A stretch of DNA of 64,000 bases from Streptomyces sp. CB01635 (GCF_002803065.1 NZ_NNBL01000040.1:1-64000); one strand, 5' to 3'. Shown: positions 17,588-25,761, numbered from the stretch's first letter. The notes: a model not told the origin generated them from the sequence alone. Numbers and translations: made by a program.

Positions 17588-18388
17588 ATGCACAAGCAAT
17601 CCCGGAACCTCACCGTCCTGGCCGCGCTCCTGCCCCTCGCGGCCGTCGCAGCGTGCGGATCACAGACCGTGTCCGTCGCGGGTGCGCCCGTCACCGGGGT
17701 CCGCTGGGACGTCGAGAGCGTCACCGTCGACGGCGCGACGACACAGGCCCCCGAGAGCACCTACGTGGAGTTCCCCTCGGCGGACCGGGCGCGCGGCAAC
17801 AACGGCTGCAACAGCTTCGACGCGGAGGCCGAGATCGACGGCGACACGATCCGTATCGGCAGGACCGCCGTGACGATGACGATGTGCACCGACAAGAAGC
17901 AGCGGGACTTCGAGAAGACGTTCAGCCGCGCCATCGGCGGCAGCAACAGGGCCAGGACCGACGGTGACCACCTCACCCTCACCACCGACGACGGCGACAC
18001 GATCGCCCTGGTCAAGGACCGTCCGGCGCCGCTGACCGGCACCGAGTGGACCGTCACGAGCCTGCTCTCCGACGACGTCGCGACCTCGCTGCCCAAGGAG
18101 GTCGCGGGCCGCGCCACGATGACCTTCGAGAAGGACGGCCGGGAGGGCGCCGCCACCGGAAACCTCGGTTGCAACTGCTTCCGCGCGAAGGCCGAGTTCC
18201 GCGACGGCCACCTCACGCTCGGCAGGCCCGTCACCACCCGCATGCTCTGCCAGGGCCCGCGCATGGACACCGAGCGCGCCCTCCTGAAGCTCTTCGCCCA
18301 GAAGCTGTCGTACGAGGTCCAGGGCCGCACCCTCACGCTGACGGCTCCCGACGGAACCGGCGCCGCGGCGGGAGCGGGCCGGGACTGA
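17588..18388 (+). CDS. Lipoprotein with two META (HslJ-like) domains
   Basis: The 266-residue product starts MHKQSRNLTVLAALLPLAA and has the lipobox VAAC near residue 23, so it should be exported and lipid-anchored on the outer face of the membrane. Two META domains follow. The first holds GNNGCNSFDAEAEIDGD and MTMCTDKKQRDFE. The second holds GNLGCNCFRAKAEFRDG and TRMLCQGPRMDTE. The repeated pattern of a Gly-Cys-Asn turn and a later Met-Cys is typical of the fold. In HslJ the domain is linked to novobiocin and heat stress, but no role is established here. The in-frame upstream start at 17540 would put 16 polar residues before the signal peptide, so ATG 17588 is preferred. Confidence 0.85.
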   Translation: MHKQSRNLTVLAALLPLAAVAACGSQTVSVAGAPVTGVRWDVESVTVDGATTQAPESTYVEFPSADRARGNNGCNSFDAEAEIDGDTIRIGRTAVTMTMCTDKKQRDFEKTFSRAIGGSNRARTDGDHLTLTTDDGDTIALVKDRPAPLTGTEWTVTSLLSDDVATSLPKEVAGRATMTFEKDGREGAATGNLGCNCFRAKAEFRDGHLTLGRPVTTRMLCQGPRMDTERALLKLFAQKLSYEVQGRTLTLTAPDGTGAAAGAGRD

Positions 18389-18720
18389 CCGGACAGCGCC
18401 CGCACCCCGCGCCCCGCAACCCGCCCCCGCCTCCGCAGCGAATTCCGTCACACTCGTCACCGTCCACGCGCCCGGCGCCGCCCCCACCGGCACCCACCGC
18501 CCTGCACCCGCCGCCGGCGCCGCACCCGAGCCCGCCCAGCCATGCCCGTAGCACACGAAGAACCAGGTCAGCATCATGATCGCGCCGAATGGCCGGGACG
18601 GGCGGAAGGGGGCGGGCGGGGGCCGGCGCACCCCCGGACATGGGCTTCACGGACGGGCGCCACCGGCTCGACCAGGCGCGGGATCACGTTCGCCAATTCG
18701 GACCAGTGGTCGATCTCGCC
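18389..18720. other. Intergenic region upstream of purF without a recognised gene
   Basis: About 330 bases of very GC- and CCG-rich DNA. A minus-strand frame beginning MMLTWFFVCYGHGWAG near 18577 has one hydrophobic stretch, but it runs into Ala/Gly/Pro-rich sequence and then overlaps the lipoprotein gene as a shadow, so I do not call it. The purF promoter lies at the right edge. Confidence 0.4.
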
Positions 18721-18733
18721 TACACTCGGTGGC
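18721..18733 (+). promoter_or_regulatory. Probable leaderless promoter of purF
   Basis: TACACT at 18721-18726 lies 7 bases before the GTG start. No Shine-Dalgarno sequence is present, so the transcript probably starts at or next to the start codon. Confidence 0.5.
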
Positions 18734-20260
18734 GTGCCACGTGGTGACGGTCGACTCAATCATGATCTGCTCCCCGGCGAGAAAGGCCCCCAGGACGCTT
18801 GTGGCGTCTTCGGTGTCTGGGCTCCCGGTGAAGAGGTCGCCAAGCTGACTTACTTCGGGCTCTACGCCCTCCAGCATCGAGGTCAGGAATCCGCGGGGAT
18901 CGCGGTGAGCAATGGCTCCCAGATTCTCGTCTTCAAGGACATGGGCCTCGTGTCCCAGGTCTTCGACGAGACCTCTCTCAGCTCTCTCCAAGGTCATATC
19001 GCGGTCGGTCACGCCCGCTACTCGACCACCGGCGCCTCCGTGTGGGAGAACGCCCAGCCGACGTTCCGCGCCACCGCGCACGGCTCGATCGCGCTCGGCC
19101 ACAACGGCAACCTGGTCAACACGGCGCAGCTCGCCGAGATGGTCGCGGCCCTCCCCAAGGAGAACGGCCGCAACACCCAGCTCGCGGCGACCAATGACAC
19201 CGACCTCGTCACCGCGCTCCTCGCGGGCCAGGTCGACGACGACGGCAAGCCGCTGACCATCGAAGACGCCGCCGCCAAGATCCTTCCGGAGGTTCAGGGC
19301 GCCTTCTCCCTCGTCTTCATGGACGAGCACACCCTCTACGCGGCCCGCGACCCGCAGGGCATCCGCCCGCTGGTCCTCGGCCGGCTCGAGCGCGGCTGGG
19401 TCGTCGCCTCCGAGTCCGCCGCCCTCGACATCTGCGGCGCCAGCTACGTGCGCGAGATCGAGCCGGGCGAGTTCGTCGCCATCGACGAGAACGGCCTGCG
19501 CACGTCCCGATTCGCAGAAGCGAAGCCCAAGGGCTGTGTCTTCGAGTACGTGTACCTGGCCCGCCCCGACACCGACATCGCCGGGCGGAACGTGTACCTC
19601 TCCCGCGTGGAGATGGGCCGCAAACTCGCCAAGGAAGCACCGGTCGAGGCCGACCTGGTCATAGCGACGCCGGAATCGGGCACTCCCGCCGCGATCGGTT
19701 ACGCGGAGGCCTCCGGCATTCCGTTCGGCGCCGGACTGGTCAAGAACGCGTACGTCGGCCGGACCTTCATCCAGCCCTCGCAGACCATCCGGCAGCTCGG
19801 TATCCGGCTGAAGCTCAACCCGCTCAAGGAAGTCATCAAGGGCAAGCGCCTGGTCGTCGTCGACGACTCGATCGTGCGCGGCAACACCCAGCGCGCCCTG
19901 GTCCGCATGCTCCGCGAAGCGGGCGCGGCCGAGATCCACATCCGGATCTCCTCTCCCCCCGTGAAGTGGCCGTGCTTCTTCGGCATCGACTTCGCGACGC
20001 GCGCCGAGCTGATCGCCAACGGCATGTCGATCGACGAGATCGGCAAGTCCCTGGGCGCCGACTCCCTCTCCTACATCTCCATCGACGGCATGATCGAGGC
20101 CACGACCATCGACAAGCCGAACCTCTGCCGCGCCTGCTTCGACGGCGAGTACCCGATGGACCTTCCCGACCCCGAGCTGCTCGGCAAGCAGCTCCTGGAG
20201 ACCGAGCTCGCGGCAGGACCGGCGAACACCGCCGCCACCGACGCCCTCCGTCGCCCGTAA
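18734..20260 (+). CDS. purF: Amidophosphoribosyltransferase
   Basis: PurF makes phosphoribosylamine from PRPP and glutamine, the committed first step of purine synthesis. The 508-residue protein has an N-terminal propeptide (VPRGDGRLNHDLLPGEKGPQDA). The catalytic nucleophile Cys23 is exposed after its removal (CGVFGVWAPGEE). HRGQESAGIAVSNG follows in the Ntn-hydrolase domain. The PRPP loop VVVDDSIVRGNTQ lies near residues 373-385. Cysteines in KWPCFFGIDF and NLCRACFDGEYP fit the iron-sulfur ligands of the Bacillus-type enzyme. The start is GTG 18734, where the conserved protein begins; the open frame upstream is not gene-like. purM follows after 34 bases, probably in the same transcript. Confidence 0.96.
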   Translation: MPRGDGRLNHDLLPGEKGPQDACGVFGVWAPGEEVAKLTYFGLYALQHRGQESAGIAVSNGSQILVFKDMGLVSQVFDETSLSSLQGHIAVGHARYSTTGASVWENAQPTFRATAHGSIALGHNGNLVNTAQLAEMVAALPKENGRNTQLAATNDTDLVTALLAGQVDDDGKPLTIEDAAAKILPEVQGAFSLVFMDEHTLYAARDPQGIRPLVLGRLERGWVVASESAALDICGASYVREIEPGEFVAIDENGLRTSRFAEAKPKGCVFEYVYLARPDTDIAGRNVYLSRVEMGRKLAKEAPVEADLVIATPESGTPAAIGYAEASGIPFGAGLVKNAYVGRTFIQPSQTIRQLGIRLKLNPLKEVIKGKRLVVVDDSIVRGNTQRALVRMLREAGAAEIHIRISSPPVKWPCFFGIDFATRAELIANGMSIDEIGKSLGADSLSYISIDGMIEATTIDKPNLCRACFDGEYPMDLPDPELLGKQLLETELAAGPANTAATDALRRP

Positions 20261-20294
20261 GACCCCCGTCGTACGACACGAAAGTTCTCAAGCC

Positions 20295-21368
20295 ATGTCT
20301 GAGACACCTGGTGCCAGCTATGCGTCCGCGGGCGTCGACATCGAAGCGGGCGACCGCGCCGTCGAACTGATGAAGGAGTGGGTGAAGAAGACGCAGCGCC
20401 CCGAGGTCGCCGGCCTCGGCGGTCTCGGCGGATTCGCCGGCCTCTTCGACGCCTCCGCCTTCAAGCGTTACGAGCGTCCGCTGCTCGCCTCCGCCACGGA
20501 CGGAGTCGGCACGAAGGTCGACATCGCCCGCCGCCTCGGCGTGTACGACACCATCGGTCACGACCTCGTCGCGATGGTCATGGACGACATCGTGGTGTGC
20601 GGCGCCGAGCCGCTGTTCATGACCGACTACATCTGCGTCGGCAAGGTGCACCCCGAGCGTGTCGCCGCGATCGTGAAGGGCATCGCAGAGGGCTGTGTCC
20701 TCGCCGGCTGCTCCCTCGTCGGCGGCGAGACCGCGGAGCACCCGGGCCTGCTCGGCGCGGACGACTTCGATGTCGCGGGCGCCGGCACCGGCGTCGTGGA
20801 GGCCGACCGGCTGCTCGGCCCGGATCGTATCCGTACGGGTGACGCGGTGATCGCCATGGCGTCCTCCGGCCTTCACTCGAACGGGTACTCGCTGGTCCGC
20901 CACGTCCTCTTCGACCGCGCGAACCTGAAGCTCGACCAGCACATCGAGGAGCTCGGCCGCACGCTCGGCGAGGAGCTTCTGGAGCCCACCAAGATCTACT
21001 CGCTGGACTGCCTGGCACTGACCCGCACCACGGACGTCCACGCGTACAGCCACATCACGGGCGGCGGCCTCGCGGCCAACCTGGCCCGGGTCATCCCGGA
21101 CGGCCTGCACGCCACCGTGGACCGCTCCACGTGGGCGCCCGGCGCGATCTTCGACCTCGTCGGCAAGGCCGGCGCGGTGGAGCGCCTGGAGCTCGAGAAG
21201 ACGCTGAACATGGGCGTCGGCATGATGGCGATCGTCCCCCAGGACGCGGTGGACTCGGCGCTCGCGACGCTCGCCGACCGCGGCGTGGACTCGTGGGTCG
21301 CCGGTGAGATCACCGAGCGCGGCGAGCACGTCACGGGCGCGGCGCTCACGGGTGACTACAGCAAGTAA
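20295..21368 (+). CDS. purM: Phosphoribosylformylglycinamidine cyclo-ligase (AIR synthetase)
   Basis: PurM closes the imidazole ring of the purine precursor in an ATP-dependent step. The 357-residue protein carries SYASAGVDIEAGDRAVELMK at the N-terminus, LASATDGVGTKVDIA near residue 65, DDIVVCGAEPLFMTDYI near 95, GCSLVGGETAEHPG near 138 and HITGGGLAANLARVIP near 250. All are family motifs and the length is normal. Its ribosome site is weak. A long hairpin 20 bases past the stop ends the purF-purM unit and also faces the converging DUF3073 gene. Confidence 0.96.
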   Translation: MSETPGASYASAGVDIEAGDRAVELMKEWVKKTQRPEVAGLGGLGGFAGLFDASAFKRYERPLLASATDGVGTKVDIARRLGVYDTIGHDLVAMVMDDIVVCGAEPLFMTDYICVGKVHPERVAAIVKGIAEGCVLAGCSLVGGETAEHPGLLGADDFDVAGAGTGVVEADRLLGPDRIRTGDAVIAMASSGLHSNGYSLVRHVLFDRANLKLDQHIEELGRTLGEELLEPTKIYSLDCLALTRTTDVHAYSHITGGGLAANLARVIPDGLHATVDRSTWAPGAIFDLVGKAGAVERLELEKTLNMGVGMMAIVPQDAVDSALATLADRGVDSWVAGEITERGEHVTGAALTGDYSK

Positions 21369-21388
21369 GGCCCGCAGGGCAGCACAAA

Positions 21389-21423
21389 ACCCGGTCCGGC
21401 GGTGTGACCACCCCGGACCGGGT
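21389..21423. terminator. Hairpin terminator shared by purM and the DUF3073 gene
   Basis: ACCCGGTCCGG at 21389-21399 pairs with 21413-21423. GGTG/CACC extends the stem inward and leaves a four-base loop. It lies between two converging genes. Confidence 0.7.
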
Positions 21424-21494
21424 GAAGTGCAGTTGCTACGAAAACGAGAACTGCGAAGAACTACTGCTGGACTGCAGACTGCAGGACTGCGAGG

Positions 21495-21752
21495 TCAAGC
21501 GCCGCGGCGCTGCGGCGAGGGACCGGACTCATCTGAGTCCTCGTCATCCTCGTCGTCGTTATACAGATCCGCGTACTGGGCGTACGGGTCGTCTTCCTCG
21601 TCGTCGTCCTCGAACGGCTCGCCATTCGGCGGCTGATTCGAGGTCGAAGCGCCCAGCTCATTGGCCAGACGCGACAGATCAGTCCCGCCGCTGCTGTACT
21701 TCAGCTGGCGGGCGACCTTCGTCTGCTTGGCCTTTGCCCGGCCGCGCCCCAT
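21495..21752 (-). CDS. DUF3073 family small acidic-tailed protein
   Basis: The 85-residue protein starts MGRGRAKAKQTKVARQLKY, a strongly basic stretch, continues SSGGTDLSRLANELG, and ends in a very acidic, Asp-rich tail (EPFEDDDEEDDPYAQYADL). This charge split and the opening sequence are those of the actinobacterial DUF3073 family, whose function is unknown. A nucleic-acid or ribosome partner is a fair guess from the basic head. The start is ATG 21752, with GAGGGGG about 8 bases upstream. The longer in-frame start at 21878 adds sequence with no site. A TAAAAT box at 21951-21956 on the minus strand may be its promoter, leaving a leader of about 190 bases. Confidence 0.85.
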   Translation of the reverse strand: MGRGRAKAKQTKVARQLKYSSGGTDLSRLANELGASTSNQPPNGEPFEDDDEEDDPYAQYADLYNDDEDDEDSDESGPSPQRRGA

Positions 21753-21950
21753 GGCTCGACCCCCTCGGTGACGGGGCTCGACGGCCCCAGAGTCTTGACA
21801 CGCGTTCATGATCTCGAACGGGCTCTCCGCAGAGAGACCCGTCCTTAGGGCTTCCACGGTACCTGCTCCCGCGGCCATACGGTACGTCGCCCGCAGGACG
21901 CGCCTGGGCGCAGGACCAGCAAGGTGCCCTGTCCTCGCTGGTCAGCTGCG

Positions 21951-21956
21951 ATTTTA
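21951..21956 (-). promoter_or_regulatory. Candidate -10 box for the DUF3073 gene
   Basis: TAAAAT on the minus strand stands out in GC-rich DNA and points toward the DUF3073 gene about 200 bases away. No -35 box was identified. Confidence 0.3.
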
Positions 21957-21966
21957 ACCTCTTCTT

Positions 21967-21981
21967 GGCGGGCGACCCGCC
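21967..21981 (-). terminator. Short hairpin downstream of vdh
   Basis: GGCGGG-CGA-CCCGCC forms a perfect six-pair stem 60 bases beyond the vdh stop on the minus strand. It may end vdh transcription before the next promoter. The stem is short, so confidence is modest. Confidence 0.35.
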
Positions 21982-22041
21982 GACGGGCGTGAGTCTTGTC
22001 TCCCGCATCCGCCGCCGGGCCGCTCCCGGGCACCCCGAACG

Positions 22042-23133
22042 TCAGCGGCGGCGGGCCTCCGCCATGCGCTGCTCGGCGATCCGGTCGGCCGCGGCGGCCG
22101 GCGGAATCCCGTCCGCCTTCGCACGAGCGAATATGGCCAGCGTCGTGTCGAAGATCTTCGCCGCCTTGGCCTTGCACCGGTCGAAGTCGAAGCCGTGCAG
22201 CTCGTCGGCGACCTGGATCACTCCGCCGGCGTTCACGACGTAGTCGGGCGCGTAAAGGATCCCGCGGTCGGCGAGGTCCTTCTCCACGCCCGGGTGGGCG
22301 AGCTGGTTGTTGGCCGCGCCGCAGACGATCTTCGCAGTGAGGACGGGGACGGAGTGGTCGTCGAGCGCGCCGCCCAGGGCGCACGGAGCGTAGATGTCGA
22401 GACCCTCGGTACGGATGAGCGTCTCGGTGTCCGCCACGGCCCGGACGGACGGGTGCTTGTCCTGAATCCGCCGTACGGACTCCGCGCGCACGTCCGTGAT
22501 CACGACTTCGGCGCCGTCCGACAGGAGGTGCTCCACGAGGTGGTGGCCGACCTTGCCGACGCCCGCGACGCCGACCTTGCGGTCGCGCAGCGTCGGGTCG
22601 CCCCACAGGTGCTGGGCGGAGGCCCGCATGCCCTGGAAGACGCCGAAGGCGGTGAGCACGGACGAGTCGCCGGCGCCGCCGTTCTCGGGCGAGCGCCCGG
22701 TCGTCCAGCGGCACTCGCGCGCGACGACGTCCATGTCGGCGACGTAGGTGCCGACGTCGCACGCCGTCACGTAGCGCCCGCCGAGGGAGGCGACGAAGCG
22801 GCCGTAGGCGAGCAGCAGTTCCTCGCTCTTGATCGTCTCGGGGTCACCGATGATCACGGCCTTGCCGCCGCCGTGGTCGAGGCCGGCCATGGCGTTCTTG
22901 TACGACATCCCGCGCGAGAGGTTCAGGGCGTCGGCGACGGCCTCCGCCTCGCTCGCGTACGGGTAGAAGCGGGTGCCGCCGAGGGCGGGGCCCAGGGCGG
23001 TGCTGTGGATGGCGATGACGGCCTTGAGGCCACTGGCGCGGTCCTGGCAGAGCACGACTTGCTCATGGCCGCCCTGATCCGATCGGAACAGGGTGTGCAG
23101 AACATCGGCAGGGGCGCCGGTTACGTCGGTCAC
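22042..23133 (-). CDS. vdh: Valine (branched-chain amino acid) dehydrogenase
   Basis: The 363-residue protein is a Leu/Val/Phe-dehydrogenase. The catalytic lysine region is MAGLDHGGGKAVIIGD near residue 83, the substrate-side loop is RYVTACDVGTYVADMD near 118, and the NAD-binding fold carries VGVAGVGKVGHHLVEHL near 185. NNQLAHPGVEKDLADRGILY and PDYVVNAGGVI are also typical. Such enzymes oxidatively deaminate valine, leucine and isoleucine, feeding branched acyl-CoA primers to fatty acid and polyketide synthesis. The name vdh is chosen because the bldC-side position is that of Streptomyces valine dehydrogenase; leucine dehydrogenase activity cannot be excluded. The start is GTG 23133 with GGGAG upstream. 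Confidence 0.9.
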   Translation of the reverse strand: MTDVTGAPADVLHTLFRSDQGGHEQVVLCQDRASGLKAVIAIHSTALGPALGGTRFYPYASEAEAVADALNLSRGMSYKNAMAGLDHGGGKAVIIGDPETIKSEELLLAYGRFVASLGGRYVTACDVGTYVADMDVVARECRWTTGRSPENGGAGDSSVLTAFGVFQGMRASAQHLWGDPTLRDRKVGVAGVGKVGHHLVEHLLSDGAEVVITDVRAESVRRIQDKHPSVRAVADTETLIRTEGLDIYAPCALGGALDDHSVPVLTAKIVCGAANNQLAHPGVEKDLADRGILYAPDYVVNAGGVIQVADELHGFDFDRCKAKAAKIFDTTLAIFARAKADGIPPAAAADRIAEQRMAEARRR

Positions 23134-23353
23134 TGTGGTGACTCCCGGTCAAGTAGCGGCGGTTGGAGACGGTGCCCGTACGGGTGGCGGGTCCCGTTGG
23201 GCAAGAGACTAGAGCCTGCGCCGAGCCGCCAGATGCGCAGTGCCGGGGATCACCCTCTCCCGGAGTACGCGCGTGTCCGGCCAGGTGCGATCAGCTTCGG
23301 CCATGGGACGATTTGCAGTGTTTTCCAGGCGCAGGCCGGGGGAGGGAGCAGCC

Positions 23354-24199
23354 GTGCCCAAGGTGTCGTCGGTGACCGTGCCCTACGCGTCGTATCTACG
23401 CGTGTACGAACCCCTCGCGGCGTTCCCCGAGCCCGAGCGGAGCCACTGGGAGCGCTATGCGCAGCGCCGCGAGCGCCCCTCCTACCAGGACGAACTGCGC
23501 CGCTCGCTGGCCGACTTGCTGCCCACCCCGCCGGTGCCCGTGCCGGTCCACGAGAGCGACGACGCGTTCGTCATCGAGACGGACGGTGTGGTGTGCGTGT
23601 GTCCCTGGCGCACGCGACTGCGCGGCTGGCAGGCGCTGGACGAGCTGCCGGGGCGCCTGCCGACACCCGTGCTGGACGCGGTGCTCCCGCCGGTGGTCCG
23701 CCGGCAGTCCGCCGCGGACTACGAGCGCTGGCTGGCCCGCAACCCCGACGCCCGCCCCTGGATCCGCACGTCCACCTGGCAGATCCCGCTGAACTGGTTC
23801 GTGCTCGTCGCGGACGAGGAGCGCGAGTACGGCAAGGGGGCCGCGGACGGCGAGGCGCCGGTGCTGCGCTACCGCACGCCGATGGTGCAGGCGCGCCGCC
23901 GGGTCGCGCGGGGGCTTCGCACGCTGCGGGACACGATGGACGAGGGGCCGCTGATCGACGGCCTGGTGGATGTGGGGCGCTGGCTCGAAGAGTTCCATCC
24001 GCGTTCATTCGTCGAACTCGACTACGGCGGCCTGGTGCACGCCTTGTCCGCGGAGGATCTGGATGGTGATCATTCCGCTGCGGACGTGGCGGAGGGGATC
24101 GAGGCGCTGCGGCGCGGTGATGGTGACGGTGCAGAAGCGGCGTACGCGCGGCTGATGGAACGTTGGCGTGCGGTGCGGGACCGGCAGTTCGCGAACTGA
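23354..24199 (+). CDS. Conserved protein of unknown function next to bldC
   Basis: The 281-residue protein begins VPKVSSVTVPYASYLRVYEPL and has no signal peptide, membrane segment or nucleotide-binding motif that I can see. It is rich in charged helices (WERYAQRRERPSYQDELRR, YRTPMVQARRRVARGLRTL) and in Trp. CVCPWRTRLRGWQAL gives one Cys-x-Cys. WQIPLNWFVLV and SFVELDYGGLVHALS look like well-packed strands, so it is probably a real globular cytoplasmic protein. GTG 23354 is preferred because GGGGGAGGGAG stands just upstream; the longer frame from 23240 or 23303 lacks a site. I recall such a gene between vdh and bldC in other Streptomyces, but not its function. Confidence 0.75.
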   Translation: MPKVSSVTVPYASYLRVYEPLAAFPEPERSHWERYAQRRERPSYQDELRRSLADLLPTPPVPVPVHESDDAFVIETDGVVCVCPWRTRLRGWQALDELPGRLPTPVLDAVLPPVVRRQSAADYERWLARNPDARPWIRTSTWQIPLNWFVLVADEEREYGKGAADGEAPVLRYRTPMVQARRRVARGLRTLRDTMDEGPLIDGLVDVGRWLEEFHPRSFVELDYGGLVHALSAEDLDGDHSAADVAEGIEALRRGDGDGAEAAYARLMERWRAVRDRQFAN

Positions 24200-24381
24200 C
24201 CGGACAGACGTGCGGGGACGTAGGTCCTGAACCGGGCTTTTGCCTCAAGCGTGATGGACCGCACTTACTTCTCCCTTGCGTCCATCGCCCCCCCTCGTGC
24301 CAAAATAGGACAAGGAGTCCGGGGAGGACTCCATCCGGTTGCTTTCGTCCGCGTTCAGCCGGAATCTCAGCATTGCACGCT

Positions 24382-24534
24382 ATGGGGGGTCTCGTGACTC
24401 CTGGCGCCACTGTGACTGATCGTCACAGTGGCGTGACTGTCCGCTATGGCATGGTCCATCGGCTTCCGTCGCTGATGAACACCTGGGAGGGCAATTCCAT
24501 CGGTTTGGCCGACGCGGCTGGACGGATGGTGTAG
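24382..24534 (+). CDS. Possible small ORF in the bldC leader
   Basis: A 50-codon frame begins MGGLVTPGATVTDRH, includes VRYGMVHRLPSLMNTWEG, and ends GLADAAGRMV before a TAG. By my count about two thirds of its codons end in G or C, well below the bias of neighbouring genes, and no clear ribosome site stands before the ATG at 24382 or the GTG at 24394. It could be a small regulatory peptide, a foreign gene or chance. The inverted repeat at 24405-24433 lies inside it. Confidence 0.25.
   Translation: MGGLVTPGATVTDRHSGVTVRYGMVHRLPSLMNTWEGNSIGLADAAGRMV
24405..24433. repeat. Perfect 12-pair inverted repeat upstream of bldC
   Basis: CGCCACTGTGAC at 24405-24416 pairs exactly with GTCACAGTGGCG at 24422-24433 around TGATC. 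There is no T-run after it. It could be an operator for a dimeric regulator or an RNA hairpin in the bldC leader. Confidence 0.6.
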
Positions 24535-24667
24535 TTGTAGTGCCGAGGACAAGCCGTTCGTCCTATAACCGACTCGACTCGCGTCCGCCATTTCGGGCAA
24601 CGCGGGTCAAGGTGCAGAATTTAGAGGAATGAACCGAGAAGGTTCGGTTCTCCCGAGGAGGCCGCTC

Positions 24668-24874
24668 ATGACCGCTCGCACCCCTGATGCCGAGCCGCTG
24701 CTGACCCCGGCTGAGGTCGCCACGATGTTCCGCGTCGACCCGAAGACGGTGACGCGCTGGGCAAAGGCTGGCAAGCTCACGTCGATTCGCACGCTCGGCG
24801 GGCATCGCCGCTACCGCGAGGCGGAGGTCCGCGCACTGCTCGCGGGCATTCCGCAGCAGCGCAGCGAGGCCTGA
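24668..24874 (+). CDS. bldC: Developmental regulator BldC (MerR-like DNA-binding protein)
   Basis: The 68-residue protein consists almost entirely of a MerR-type winged helix-turn-helix: LLTPAEVATMFRVDPKTVTR, then WAKAGKLTSIRTLGGHRRY with the wing GGHRRYRE. It lacks the effector and dimerisation helices of true MerR proteins. BldC binds DNA as head-to-tail arrays and represses entry into development in Streptomyces. The length and sequence match what I remember of S. coelicolor BldC. The start is ATG 24668 with GAGGAGG 7 bases upstream; the in-frame ATG at 24629 has no site. It has its own long upstream region, and a terminator with a run of eight T follows 123 bases after the stop. Confidence 0.95.
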   Translation: MTARTPDAEPLLTPAEVATMFRVDPKTVTRWAKAGKLTSIRTLGGHRRYREAEVRALLAGIPQQRSEA

Positions 24875-24997
24875 ACAACTGAATAAAACGGGCGTTCCGG
24901 GCTCCCCAGCCCTTTTCGCGCCCAACCTATAGCTCCACACGACGCGGGTCTGCCCCAACAGGCCCACGCCTGCTCATGCTTCAAGGGTGCGTCGTCG

Positions 24998-25036
24998 ATC
25001 GCGCTGGACTCCGCCGGGTCCAGCGCGATTTTTTTT
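24998..25036 (+). terminator. Rho-independent terminator with T8 tail downstream of bldC
   Basis: ATCGCGCTGGAC at 24998-25009 pairs perfectly with 25018-25029 around an 8-base loop, followed by eight T on the plus strand. Such a T-run is rare in Streptomyces DNA. It lies 123 bases after the bldC stop, so it ends either a bldC transcript with a long tail or a separate small RNA. Confidence 0.85.
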
Positions 25037-25432
25037 ATGCGCGGATCCGTGCGGGCCGGGTGGCCTGTGGGGTGCCTGTGCGTGGCTTTGTGGGCGGCCC
25101 TGTGGGTCCCTGATGGAGCGCCTGTGGCGGTCTGCCGGGGAGTGCCGGCGGGTGCTCGGCGGGTCGCCGGAGAGGTCCGTCGGAGGGGTCGCGGGGTGGG
25201 CCTTCGGGAGTGCCCCGGCGGGCCCTGAGGGTGGTGCAATTGCACATATTAAATTGAGGTGTTGTAGGGCGGGTGTAAGAAACGCTGTTTCCAAAACTGA
25301 TCCCGTGATGCCCGTCACACGCTCGAACACTTGTTGCTGGCGAGGCCCTTGAGTTAGAGGGGATTCGCGTGGCGGTGTCCGTCGTTCTCCCCCAGGCTCC
25401 CACCAGTTGGGGCCGCCGTCCGGCGCCTTTGG
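25037..25432. other. Non-coding stretch with an AT-rich island
   Basis: No convincing gene was found. From 25231 to about 25365 the DNA becomes distinctly AT-rich. It holds the palindrome GTGCAATTGCAC (25234-25245) followed by ATATTAAATTG. The frames on both strands are short or low-complexity. Such an island would be a natural target for Lsr2-type proteins. Confidence 0.4.
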
Positions 25433-25633
25433 TCATGCGGTGGGGGGACTTTCGTCCTCCGTGGCCCCCCGGTCCCTCTCGCGGCCCCCTGCGGGCTCTC
25501 TGCCGGGCTCCAGGGCGAGGCGCAGGAGTTGGTGGCAGACGGGGCAGTGCCGGGTCAGATGGCGGTAGCCGGAGGCGGCGGAGAGGTGGGCACGCAGCAG
25601 AGCGCGCGTCTCGTGCCGGGCGGATGCCGCCAT
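25433..25633 (-). CDS. Small protein with CPxCH motif (DUF6274-like)
   Basis: The 66-residue frame starts MAASARHETRALLRAHLSA and contains RHLTRHCPVCHQLLRLALEP. A tail rich in Glu, Arg and Gly follows. The ribosome site GGAGGTGA stands immediately upstream of ATG 25633 and is among the best in the window, which supports a real gene. The Cys-Pro-x-Cys-His pattern with nearby histidines suggests a small zinc-binding fold. I associate the sequence with the Streptomyces family DUF6274, from memory. The function is unknown. tRNA-Asp lies upstream of it on the same strand. Confidence 0.65.
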   Translation of the reverse strand: MAASARHETRALLRAHLSAASGYRHLTRHCPVCHQLLRLALEPGREPAGGRERDRGATEDESPPTA

Positions 25634-25761
25634 GCGTCACCTCCGGGTCGGGAATCCCTGCTGTCTGAGTACCGGGGGAGCGGGACGCAGTCAAGACGCC
25701 CGGGGGCGGGGCGCGGGGGCACGGACGCGCGGGGCCGGGCCTCACGGGCGGGCGCGCACAC

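Larger units (their letters stand above)
24200..24667 (+). promoter_or_regulatory. Long bldC upstream region
   Basis: This 468-base gap has lower GC content than its neighbours and must hold the bldC promoter. It contains a 7-pair hairpin (GGAGTCC/GGACTCC, 24314-24332), a perfect 12-pair inverted repeat (24405-24433) and a possible 50-codon ORF over the latter (24382-24534). A long regulated leader would fit a developmental switch gene, but no transcription start can be fixed from sequence. Confidence 0.5.

Noticed and set aside
18389..18631. Minus-strand gene starting MMLTWFFVCYGHGWAG
   Set aside because: Only the first residues look protein-like; it quickly becomes low-complexity and overlaps the lipoprotein gene in antisense.
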